In this document: positions 10,984 through 20,896 of the stretch, piece after piece
Layout of the letters: each line of letters starts with the position of its first letter
Position numbering within the stretch: the stretch's first letter is position 1
NCBI GenBank assembly: GCA_015501055.1
Contig: JADNYV010000010.1
Location: forward strand, 186,001-250,000
From: Mucidula mucida
Lineage: Eukaryota > Basidiomycota > Agaricomycetes > Agaricales > Physalacriaceae
Length of the DNA: 64,000 bases
Direction of reading: 5' to 3'
Notes under the pieces: generated by a model
The model's input: only the letters and a program-made list of their open reading frames with translations
Told to the model about the DNA's origin: nothing
Database searches by the model: none
Position numbers and translations under genes: made by a program

Positions 10984-13057
10984 GAGGTGCGTGAAGTGGC
11001 GGAAGCAGCAGACTTTACCTCTTTCTTATATCTGGGGTAATGATTCGACAGAGCGTGGGGCACGAGCGGAGAGTGGGTTACCATGTAGTAAATAGTACCC
11101 GGTCGTTAAGCGAATTGTGCTGGTATAATGACATGAAATAACGAAGCACTACGAAACCAAATGTTGTTTGTTCCGTTTCCAGTGATTCGTTAGTTGCACA
11201 AATGGTCTGATCAGTGTACAGTATTCTGATGTTTTACCGTCTTCATGTGCAGACGTCTGAAAAGCGGTAGAAGCAATGTTCAACCTCGGTCCACGTCCAA
11301 CCACCAGAAAAAGGGTTCGCCTTGTACTGTTTTCACGTAAGAAATTTTATAGGCACCGGAAAATGCATACAGACCAATGAATGTCAAGACTAGTCGGCAA
11401 TAAAGGTTTGAACTATGAGCCGCTGAGAGGAGTTGATCAAAGCTGAAAGTAAACGTCTGCCGATCACCGTGTCCTGGTTCAAGTTGGTCTTCTGAACAAC
11501 AGTACAGACTCGTCATGGTCGATCCTCTGAAAGGCAGAGGCAATAAGCTATCGCGTCGAACGACGACTCTTACCAACGAAGAACCTAAGGAGAGGCGGGA
11601 CTCCTTTGAAAACCTCGATATTTTCGGACTTCATTCGGCCTCCGGCTCTACCGTAAGTGAATGATTGTTTCGCATGCAAAACTAGTGGGGTGTTGGACTG
11701 TACCCATGTGGCGCGGTGCTTCTCGTTACAGCATACAAAAGCGACTTTCGATAGAAGGGAGGGTGTTACTGAGGGACGTTGGGATTGGAAGGACGAACAA
11801 GGTCAGAGACAGATGCGCATATAGTACTCCTCACCGAGTTCATGCCTTGTATCCTAGACTGTGACCGTTTGATAGAGTTCAAAAATTGACGGCCCGGGAA
11901 ATGGAAGCACAGACAACATGCATGCGGCGAAAGACCATTCTTCATATCCGTCAAAGGCAAGCAGAATGCTATTTCCTTCATGACAGGCATATGACAAAAT
12001 TGCGGGGAAAATACTCCGTTGGCTAAGATGATGGTTTCGATGAGAGGATACATTTTCCCACGGGGGCGTTACACGCCCAACCTTCATAGTGGCAAAACTG
12101 AAGATGCTGAAATACACGTTCTAAACAATACGTCAGACTCCCATCACATCTAGCGCTTCCGGGACTGACAGGATGTTAAATCCGCTCCAATATGTGCTGT
12201 ACACTGGCAGCTACTACAACGGCTTCTCTACGACTGAAGGTCCCATCTCTTCGGCTGATGATACTATATAGCAGCCTTGAATTGCTCGGATATCCTTCAC
12301 CGACAGCCACTAGTATCGTCGCATAATGGCCAATGCTACCTTATGCATGGGAGTCCTCTTAGCCTCTCTCGCGATCTTTGTATCGAGCATGCCCATTGGT
12401 TAGTTCTCATCTCGTTTCTCGACGTCCGTGGTTCAATGAAATTCTCAGGTACCAATCATGTTTGCGTCGAGGTGAATTCATCGAACTTTTCAGTCGTCCT
12501 CACGAGCCGCCAGATGTTCACAGATGTCTTTGACAGCCTGCTGCTACTGGAAAGGAGTTTTGTTTGATACGAAGAGCCGAAGCCGAGAAAGGACCACCTT
12601 GGGAGCAGCAAAATCCTAGTCCTCCGGCCAGGTCTACGTCTAACTTTCAGTTCTCTGCATCCAGTCGTCAGCCCCCGTTTCGAAAGTTTTACGCGCATCA
12701 CTGATCTGTTGTCTTTGATTTTACTTATTGCGCCTCGCGCTCGGCAGACATACTACTTGAATCATGAGGGTAACTTGCAGCGATAATTACCAAGAATCGT
12801 CGAGAGCATTCATAGGTCATAACTTCTTCTATTGTATCATAAAATCCATTGTGCAAATTCGGAGTTCATTTGCAATCAAACAAGCACGGCTGATGATGTG
12901 TACAACAATTGTCAGTAACTTCAATCCCAAAACGCAAAAGTCTTGAATACGATGTACATTTCTCTTCACTATAAGCTAATCAATACTCATACAATGTTTG
13001 GCTTTAGCAAGTACAGATACAATTAGAGAAGTCCATTTGAAAGTGTCTAGTTGCAGC
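10984..13057. other. Intergenic or decayed sequence, no firm gene
   Basis: Two kilobases between the first DUF6533 gene and the next minus-strand gene. Several frames of 60-100 codons occur on both strands, for example 11280-11576 and 11854-12117 on the minus strand. A short plus-strand hydrophobic start (MANATLCMGVLLASLAIFVS near 12325) resembles a signal or membrane segment. None extends into a recognisable protein by plausible splicing. Confidence 0.4.
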
Positions 13058-13736
13058 TCAGTCGTGCGCCGCACGAACCTGCCCAGTCGCAGCAGCCTTT
13101 CCACCAGTCTCTCTCAGCTCGCCGCGTTCGTGCATTTCAGGCTTCTTCGTCATCTTACCAACAACCTACGCAAAAAGAAAGGTTATAATCGCATCGAGTT
13201 GATAAACATCAACACTGACCTTTTCGGTTTTGCCGATCATCTTGTCCATAGCGCTGGCCTTACCCTCGGGAAGATCATCTCGGCCTCCTATAGCAACACC
13301 GCCTGAAAATTGAATGAATACCAATCTAATAGCGGTCACGTAAGAACATACCTGCAGAGGAAGGCTGCACGCCCATGGGCCTTTCAGAGTTGAACGCAGT
13401 CGCGCCAGCTCCGCTGCCTGTAGGAGGGGCCCCACGAGTCTCAAAACCCGTGCCAGCGTTCGACGGTGCAAGGTCCGAGTCGAAATTTTGGCCGGGCTGT
13501 TGGTCGCGTTTGTGCTGGTGCTGGTGAGCATGGTGCTCGCCGCCGGTCTGACGACCTGATTCGCCAAACTCGGTATTTGGGTTACCGCTCTTCCAGGTTG
13601 AGCTGGGATTACGCTCCATAGACTCGGCGCTGTAATCGACGGGGTCGACGCCACGGTTTCCCGGAATAGGGTCAGCGTCGCTGTGAATGTGGTGCTCGGG
13701 GCGAATGGATGGAGTGGTGTTATCGAATCCGGACAT
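13058..13736 (-). CDS. Small conserved fungal hydrophilic protein
   Basis: Three exons: 13736 to about 13353, about 13302-13220, and about 13166-13058. The protein starts MSGFDNTTPSIRPEHHIHSD. It has a His/Gln/Gly-rich disordered middle and ends with a compact conserved segment, GGVAIGGRDDLPEGKASAMD, DKMIGKTEKVVGKMTKKPEM, HERGELRETGGKAAATGQVR and AAHD, which I recognise as a recurrent basidiomycete hypothetical family. The KMIGKTEKVVGK block has a CsbD-like amphipathic character, but no function is established. Introns are GT-AG (donors GTATGT and GTCAGT). An alternative upstream in-frame start exists at 13811, but the 13736 ATG fits the conserved N-terminus. Confidence 0.7.
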
Positions 13737-14226
13737 GATGTAGAATGTGCTTCGGGTGTATGTGTGGAGGTTGTGGATGAATTGAAGGAATGTGGGACAA
13801 TGTCTCAGCATTTATACAAGTCTAGCCGTGACATCATTCGGGTGTCTATGACATGTATGCTCTGGAGTCAGTGGTCATTGAGGCATCACCGTCACATGAT
13901 GTACACGAAATTCGATCGTTGTTTGCAAAAGAACTCCCAAGTGTCCGCACAGGAGACAAATCACTCGTCATCGAATGGTCTAAGGTAGTGACGAGGAAGT
14001 TCTGCCGTGTGTTGCCAGCGAGTCTCCGGAGAAACTATTGCCCATTCTGAAGGTGTTGTGGGCTCCACCGCTGCTCGAAGGTTAAGCATTAGTCGCGATC
14101 CCTAGCAGAACGTTACTCGGATATAAATTGATGGTGTGTGCAGACGCACAAGTATGCAGCTCGCGGTGCTAAGCGGGCTGGGCGGGACCAAGGTCAACAG
14201 AGGGATGTGGTGACGTGAACAATGAC

Positions 14227-15714
14227 CTACTTGACGAGGAGACTGGAGAGGAACGGAGGTCCGAGGTAGAACATGCAGCAGTTGGCAATAAGGAGAGCTA
14301 CCCGGCAACGTTAGTCACAGAATTCACCTCTACGGCAACTCGAACGGTTGCATACCAAACATTCTGTAATTGGCCCTATGGTAAGCAGTGACAAGAGATG
14401 ATCAAACTAGGACTGACATTGCGAAGTACATGGTCGAATCGCGTGCCATCAAAGTCAAGATGGTCGGCGCTGACTCTCCATGCTTCCACCAAACAAAACC
14501 ACGCGCCATCACCAGAAAGAAGAGGACGCCTACAGAACGTGAATCAGAGTTCCCCGTGGTCATTCTGGTCACCGCGTACTTTCTATGATAGCGGGTGTAA
14601 TCCAATAAGCAGCGATGATGCTCGGAACGCTCTTAGCGTCTTGGGAATGTCAGGTATGCAGGATGCCATACAGGAGCTTCACGTACAACAACCCGGGAGA
14701 TGCAAAGCCTCTGCCACTGGAGCAAACCTGAGTACACAACCTTGAGCACATTGGACGTGACGTACCGGTGACAGTTTCTGCGACGTAGTCAAGAATAGTT
14801 ATCACAATCAGGGTGACAGAACCAGCTAAACCACGTTTAGCGCCTTGACGGGGTACGAAAAGGAATGGCGTACCGGCGTAGAGGGCAAACACGCTCCAGA
14901 TGACGGGCTGAGAGGATTGAGATCATGTTACGGAGGAAGTGCTTCATTTTCACCTTATTCAGGCGGTCTACAGAAGAGAGGTAAACCCAGCTCGAAGGGT
15001 ATATTCATTCAGACTCACATAATGCCCATACTCGGAGAACGAGAATGCCCTGTACGGCCGTTATCTGAACTACTAAGTTTCTGCTCGAGGGGGTTAGGAC
15101 GGCGTCCATAGAAAGCACTGCCACGAACATGTCTAACCAGCGAAGGTAGAAAACACAGCTGAATACGTCTTAGATGAGGGGTTCCAGCCAGGCTTCTGCA
15201 CGAAAACGTACAACTGTCCAGGTTAGTAAAATTTGTTCTGAAAGCGAAGGGATGGAACGGACTGAATTCGAAAGATTGTTGAGTGTTGAGGCTGGAAAGT
15301 TGAGTTGAAAATATTGTAGACTTTCTGGAAACAAGGCGTACCAATGAAAGTAAAGCTAGGAGGCACCAGCTATCAGCAATCGCGGAAGAGATTATCATGC
15401 TATAAACGTACACCAACATCCCCTCCACGACGTAGCGATTGACGAAGAAGAGGATTCTTGCAATGGTAAAACGAGCACTTAAAAGAAAACGTCGATGCCA
15501 AGCGGTATACAGTGATTGGACGGCTTACGACCATATCTGGGAGTACTCTTGCTCAAGGGTAATAAGATGGTCATATACGAGGCACGTCATGCACGCAGCT
15601 ATCAAGTCGACATTAGCGGGGCACTGACACGTACAAGATATACTCACCGCCCACCCAAGCAACGATCATCGCCTGATTAGCCAGATCAGCATCGTCGACG
15701 CTGTCAGCGGTCAT
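14227..15714 (-). CDS. DUF6533 multi-pass membrane protein
   Basis: The start at 15714 gives MTADSVDDADLANQAMIVAW. Exon 2 has AACMTCLVYDHLITLEQEYS, the DUF6533 hallmark, followed by ARFTIARILFFVNRYVVEGM. Further exons supply VFYLRWLDMFVAVLSMDAVL, ITAVQGILVLRVWALY, LAGSVTLIVITILDYVAETV, PKTLRAFRASSLLIGLH, and a C-terminal VMARGFVWWKHGESAPTILT with MARDSTMYFAMS. A last hydrophobic segment, ALLIANCCMFYLGPPFLSSL, runs to the TAG at 14227-14229, though a further 3' exon cannot be excluded. Exon borders are approximate. It shares family and orientation with the gene at 9.4-11.0 kb but is clearly diverged from it. Function is unknown. Confidence 0.7.
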
Positions 15715-16336
15715 TGGCGGGAAAATGGAGGGGCGTTATCTCAAGGCATAAAGGATTAAACGGTCTTCCGTGCTCGTTTTTATACATCGAGAACGCTCCT
15801 GCCCATTCGGAGATCTGATAAACAGAACATTCACATGGATGCAGGCTTGAAGCCATGCGTAATATCCGGAAATGACTGGTGTAAAATACTTGGGAGGTGG
15901 CTGCTGATCACCCTGGTATCTGTTGCTTCCATAATTTAAGGATGGTGCCCGACCGGAAAGAGAGACGGGAGCGGCGGGAAGAAGAAGAGAAGTCTATATG
16001 TTCAGGATAATAGATGTAGAGCAGTCGCGTATTCGCCTCGAGGATAATGCAGTGTGGTGTATCCGTCTAAACCGGGTAAGGCTCGTAGTCCGGACACAGT
16101 CTTGTGGCGTCTTGCAGACACTGCTACCGGCTGAAGTCCGTTTGGTTCATGTAGAGCCTGTTCTGGGACATGGTGGACCCAGTAAAGGAAATGGCAATAG
16201 CGCTCTATTGACGGTGGGTAATATGCGCTGTAAACTGGCTTCAAATATTGATTGGCTGTATATAGGGCCTAGGCAGTGCACTGTAGTCTGACAGGGATCC
16301 GCAGGGCAAGACGATGGAAGCGTATGGACAAGGAAG
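15715..16336. other. Intergenic, divergent promoter region
   Basis: About 620 bp between the divergent start codons of the DUF6533 gene and the small conserved gene at 16337. No coding segment is supported. A CTATATAGGG stretch near 16257-16266 is a possible TATA box for the plus-strand gene. Confidence 0.4.
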
Positions 16337-16750
16337 ATGCCGATCGTCGGAGGCCTTGCGCTTTTGTTTACAACAGTCATGACGGAACCAAATACGGCTC
16401 TCGCACTCCCGCCGCCACCACCGACGGCGACGGCGACGGAGGTGAACGTCGACGCTGGGGCCGTCAAGCTCGATAGTCTGGGACCAATGGTCGTCAACAG
16501 TGACGGCGTACGCTGCTTCTATCCCGCCTCGCACAACCCAAACTGATTATCAGTAGACCTTGTCGCGTATCGCCAACTGGGGCAGCATGACCGACAAAGA
16601 GAGGGAGACGACCTTGAGGGTCTTGTCGAAGAGGAATAAGTGCGTTCTTTCCCCAAATACAGTATCGCTCGGCTTCAATCTGATGTACATTCTCATAGAA
16701 TTAGATTGGAGAACGAAGAACAGAAACAGCGCGATACAGAAGCTCAATAG
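16337..16750 (+). CDS. Small conserved fungal protein (LDSLGPMVVNSDGT family)
   Basis: Three exons (16337 to about 16508, 16558 to about 16638, 16699-16750) give about 100 residues. An N-terminal hydrophobic and Pro-rich part is followed by KLDSLGPMVVNSDG joined to TLSRIANWGSMTDKERETTL and RVLSKRNK, then a short charged helix (RLENEEQKQRDTEAQ). The core 'LGPMVVN-DGT-SRI-NW...E...RVL-KRN' is widespread in ascomycetes and basidiomycetes as an uncharacterised family, sometimes with a predicted N-terminal mitochondrial or membrane region. Both introns have canonical ends (GTACGC..GTAG and GTGCGT..ATAG) and keep the frame. The exact start is the first ATG in frame; no closer evidence fixes it. Confidence 0.75.
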
Positions 16751-18693
16751 TCAAGAAATTGTACGGTATCTACCGGAAATATGAATTATGGTTGCAATCC
16801 TACCTTGATCGCGTTCTACGAACCGGACGTCACGACGCGTGTCCGATTCGAGGTCATCAACAGCTTACTGCCAGATTCTTCCGGCCGCTAAATCAGACTT
16901 CGCATTGGTCCACAAAAGATTCTTTTAAGAAGTCGGCGAAGCAGCACAGTCTACCGAAATGCTCTAGCTCTCCGTTCCATAGATTCGTGGTCACATATCT
17001 ATATTCCGTGGGTGCAATTCGCAGGAGATCCAGACGGAATCTTCGGTTTCTGAAGAAAATCTGTCGTCAAGAAGATGTTCAGTAGTTAACTGTCTGTTGC
17101 ATTCGTAGGTTTTCTGACTTTCCCCTCTTTTAATCCAAAGTACAGTAACCGATATCCTTGACTCCCTCATCCATCTGACTAGATCTAGTTCACATCGATT
17201 CGATGCACATTATGATAGGACAACCGCCATCGTACGAGTCTCATTTGATGAAGAAACGGCGGAAGCCCAACCAATCTGGTAGGGAACCGTTTTGTTTTCA
17301 TGGAGAGGACTCATCCATCGCACTTGAATGCATCGGGGATCCAAGTATTCGGTTTGAAGGTGACGGACTCGAATTCGCATGTCCGTTAAACCTAACAGCG
17401 CTCTTGCAGTTCTACATATGCGGCTGTATCTATCTGTAGATGATTCCAATAATGCAAGATGCAGCCAGTGCCAGTCACTTGGGAAAATGGCAGACGAGAG
17501 GTCACCGTCCTGAAAAACTACACGCGACAAACGGCATAGCCAGGCTCGGAGGATCCGTGTATCATTGCGGAGTACTCAGAAAAGGATTTCCCCGATATCC
17601 CGCATGTCACTCTTGATGCAGCGAATCAAATATTCTGGGCTGTATAGAACGCTGTGCGCGGCGGCTTCCATATAGTCTCTGTTCACCACCGTGGTAGGGT
17701 CTGGTTCATCGTTGACGAACTTCTCAGAGACGCCGGGATTATTTTATGGGTTGGTGGTTTCGAACCTTCGTTGGCCGAAGGGCTCTCATAGATATGTGAA
17801 ACAAAGACTCTTTTTTCTGCTTCCTTATGGGCCCTTCATACACTTTGATTACATTCCAAGAGCTAGCTTCTCGAGCCTCATCCGAGAAGTATACCGCGCA
17901 ACTTTCGGTCAGACGTTATTTCTGGGGATTCTATAAATCGCTGTGTATACCCAAATGACAAATCCATTTCGATAATATTGATGTATCCTCCTTGCTCGTC
18001 TACCTTGGTGGAGACACTCCCTTTCGAAGCCTCCTACCTCGCGGCTCACACCCGGGGAGCACAATCTGAAAGGGAGTATGGGGCTTACAGCGCACAAAGC
18101 CAGGATACTGTACGATGCATTATTTGGCATAAGAATGGAAGAAAAGTCGAAATAACGCTATAGACCGGTAAGAAATGACGGAGCTCACTCTGCAGACAAC
18201 AACTTACTTTGGACTGATGAGCCGCCGAATGGTGAAAAAAGAAGCGTGCTACTGATGATAGATTGTGGTAGGATGTATTGGACTTCGTAACCAACCCGCA
18301 GCGCGCCACTATGATTGACTCTCGCGCTATTGTGAGAGCTATATCAGCGGCGTAGAACGCAACGATTCAGCAAGTAGTTGAAGGGCTAATCAATGTTTGT
18401 TATCAACGTCTCACATGAATTGCTGACGATATAAGCATTAGGCCAATCTGGACCCTGCCGACGTATTCACGGTGACGGTCATTGGTTCAGTCGGCAGACG
18501 ACAGCCTAGACGAGTCTGGTATCATGGGGTACGTGAAGGACGCCCACGACATGGGAGGATGATCGATGATATGAAGACAAAATGGATTCAAGCTGCGTAA
18601 TTGATACAAAGGCGTTCCATCCGACGACTGAATAGAGGCTGAGTGCAAGGAACGGAAAAGTCAAAGGAACACGAACAAATCTTCATTGAACAT
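16751..18693. other. Intergenic with probable decayed coding remnants
   Basis: No intact gene is supported. On the plus strand between about 17460 and 17650 there is a coding-like stretch (QPVPVTWENGRREVTVLKNY, then after a TAG, DPCIIAEYSEKDFPDIPHVT). A frame at 17691-17936 ends with FDYIPRASFSSLIREVYR. These may be exons of one unrecognised gene or relics. Confidence 0.35.
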
Positions 18694-19160
18694 TTACTCT
18701 TTGCTGTTCTTGCCTTCAACTTTGGCTTGCTTTTCCTGCTACATTGCGTGTTAGAGCTCTGGAGAATGACAAGCGGGATACTCACAACATCCTTCAAGGC
18801 GGCATCAAGGTCGGTCTGGGCCTTGAGCAGCTAACAAGGATGTTAGTACAAGGAGAATGGGATAGCGGGCTACTACTCACGTTCTGCCTTAACTTCTCGA
18901 GCTGCGCAGCCTCATGCTGGCGAACAAAGGCGGCTGCGCTGCCCTCAGAGTCATATTCTGTGCCAAATGAGGCCTACTTACCCTCCTGAGACCGTTCTTT
19001 TTCGCTGGAAAGTAGTCAGACCCCAATGAATCCGGTTGCTGCCGAGTATAACGCACGCAAAGCCCTTGGATTGGGCAACAGAGCCTTCCTTTACGCTGGA
19101 AGTAAAGCGCTTCTGAACAGCGAAACGAGAAAGACGACGAGGAGCGGCGATTCTGAACAT
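18694..19160 (-). CDS. INH1: Mitochondrial F1-ATPase inhibitor (IF1/INH1-like)
   Basis: Five small exons splice to about 93 residues. The N-terminal part, MFRIAAPRRLSRFAVQKRFT, is an Arg-rich mitochondrial presequence. It is followed by SSVKEGSVAQSKGFAEKERS, the conserved inhibitory region, then SAAAFVRQHEAAQLEKLRQN and a Lys/Gln/Glu-rich helix ending EGKNSKE. This order (Gly-rich segment, F-x-KRE-like motif, short polar stretch, QHE..QLxKLR coiled coil) is that of the IATP family. These proteins bind F1 under low proton-motive force and block ATP hydrolysis. Introns are GTGCGT, GTAAGT, GTGAGT and GTGAGT types. The gene is head-to-head with ATP synthase subunit H, so the inhibitor and a subunit of its target enzyme may share a promoter. 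Confidence 0.88.
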
Positions 19161-19229
19161 GGTGGTCGGTGTGGAGAAACCGGAGCAGACGATGCGTTAT
19201 GTAACGTCACGCATCCTCCTTCCCCCGCC
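19161..19229. promoter_or_regulatory. Bidirectional promoter, IF1 / ATP synthase subunit H
   Basis: Only 69 bp separate the two start codons, so both 5'UTRs and the shared promoter must fit here or extend into each other's transcribed region. It contains the inverted repeat CGTTATGTAACG at 19195-19206, overlapped by ACGTCA (19204-19209), a CRE/ATF-like half site, and a pyrimidine-rich stretch just before the ATP14 start. No TATA box is seen. Confidence 0.6.
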
Positions 19230-19772
19230 ATGTCAACCATTTTGAGGCAGGCAGCCAGAACCGTGCGTGTCCCCGACGCAATATTTCCACTGCTTTTTCT
19301 GATTCTCTGGGAATATTACAGGCAGTGCGCTCGCGCCCTTTTTCGTCGACCGCCGCTGCGCGCAAAGGTGCACTCGACTCTGCGCCCCGCTGTCGCATAT
19401 CCTGATCCCGAATACTCCCGCAGACCTTGTCCAGGACTTATATCTCAAGGAACTAAAAGCATACAAGCCCACGCCCGCTGTGCGTTCTTTATTTCGAGTT
19501 TTCCCGCGCAGTTCACCCTAAATTCGTTGTTGTAGACTCAAGACGCTCATGTTGGCTTGGTCAAGACTTTCTCCGCGCCCATAGCCCCGCAGGCGCCTGC
19601 TTTGCCTTCCGACCTTGCCTCGGAATTGTCCGCCTATGATGCGTCTGAGCCCACCCTTGCTGAGGTGCAGGCCGCGACGACCCTCTCAGAGACGGAGGTC
19701 GCTGGAGGAGCCAACGCGTATCTCGATTTCCTCGAGGCGGACCTCCCCAAGCCAGAGGCTCACCACCACTAG
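19230..19772 (+). CDS. ATP14: Mitochondrial F1Fo ATP synthase subunit H
   Basis: Four exons. MSTILRQAART is joined to AVRSRPFSSTAAARK, a mitochondrial targeting sequence with an R-x-F-S-S-like cleavage context. The mature part begins DLVQDLYLKELKAYKPTPA, then TQDAHVGLVKTFSAPIAPQA, an acidic Ala/Glu-rich segment, and the ending LDFLEADLPKPEAHHH. This matches fungal ATP synthase subunit h (Atp14), a peripheral-stalk component of complex V, in sequence and in size (about 115-120 residues). Introns: 19263-19321, 19368-19424 and about 19481-19536 (donor GTGCGT, acceptor TGTAG). It shares a 69-bp promoter region with the divergently transcribed F1-ATPase inhibitor. Confidence 0.9.
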
Positions 19773-20896
19773 AGAAACGTGTTTTGACAAGAGAATATAA
19801 TTTGCCTGCGTTGATCACAGAATCCTTAATTGACAATTTGTTAGAACAAGCAATGCCTTGTCATGGTTTATTTTCCGATTCTATGTATATACAGCACGGG
19901 TTTCCGGAGCATTTGTCGGAGCAGTGAAATGCTCGTGCATACTTGGATACAGCGCGCATGTCGCAATGCCCCCGTTGAAGGATTATCAAGGATTATACCG
20001 AACAAATCTGCAAGAGCTTTGGATTGGTCCTTACAGGTACAGTGATAGACGACCTTGTAAGATTACCTGAACAATGCAGTGCACAGGATTTTTTAAGCGG
20101 GCTAGTGGTGAATATTCCTTGAAGGACAACGATGTGTTGTGTACCCGAATGAGCGGTGGAACTTACTCTCAGTGACTGGCAGGACCATTCTTTACTTGGT
20201 GGAGATAGCTGAGAGGCATGCAGTAACGGATAGAGCTAATCACTTCTTCTGGATCTCCTCTCACTAAGATGGCTTCACCCGTACGAGGCAACCTGAAGAC
20301 GAATTTGACGGCAAAACGAAACACACATTCGCGATTCCATGGTTTCACAATTCTCTGTACTCATGGAATCAAGAGGGCGCGGCGTGGCGACAAGCAAGAG
20401 TCGAAAGAAATGTTTGCTATTGCTGCGCGATGGTCTGTTGTACATTGGTTGTACACATCATGTGTGCGGAGCTTATGGGCGTGTTGTATGTCGCTCTTTT
20501 ATACCTCCTGCGTTCTCTCAGTCTAGCAATTGGCCAATCATAGGACACTGCGTCTACTTGGCGACTATTAAGCGCGTTCTATGTGTATAGCATCTCGTAC
20601 GCTTTTCATGATGGCGACAGAGCCCAGATATTGTGGCGAGGTGTAGTTGGTGGTCGCGCATCGCCAGGATAGATCAAGTCGCTGGAGGGCGAACTTGTAT
20701 GTGTAGACTCTCCGTCATCGTAGAGGAGGATTCCCATTATATACATCCATTACGGTAGCTCTCCTTGAATTCAGAATTCCAGAGCTTTTCATCCGAGTTC
20801 GGCCCAGACTGATCACGTGACACTTCTGGATTCAAAAATTTGCCGCCATTCCTTCCTTCTGTATTGCCGACCTCATCGTCGCCGACGTTGAGCACG
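19773..20896. other. Intergenic, no gene recognised
   Basis: About 1.1 kb between ATP14 and RPO41. Frames of 60-85 codons occur on the plus strand (for example 20269-20526) but have no recognisable motif or splice partners. Confidence 0.45.

Noticed and set aside
12325..12400. Hydrophobic start resembling a signal peptide
   Set aside because: No downstream exon of a recognisable secreted or membrane protein could be joined in frame.
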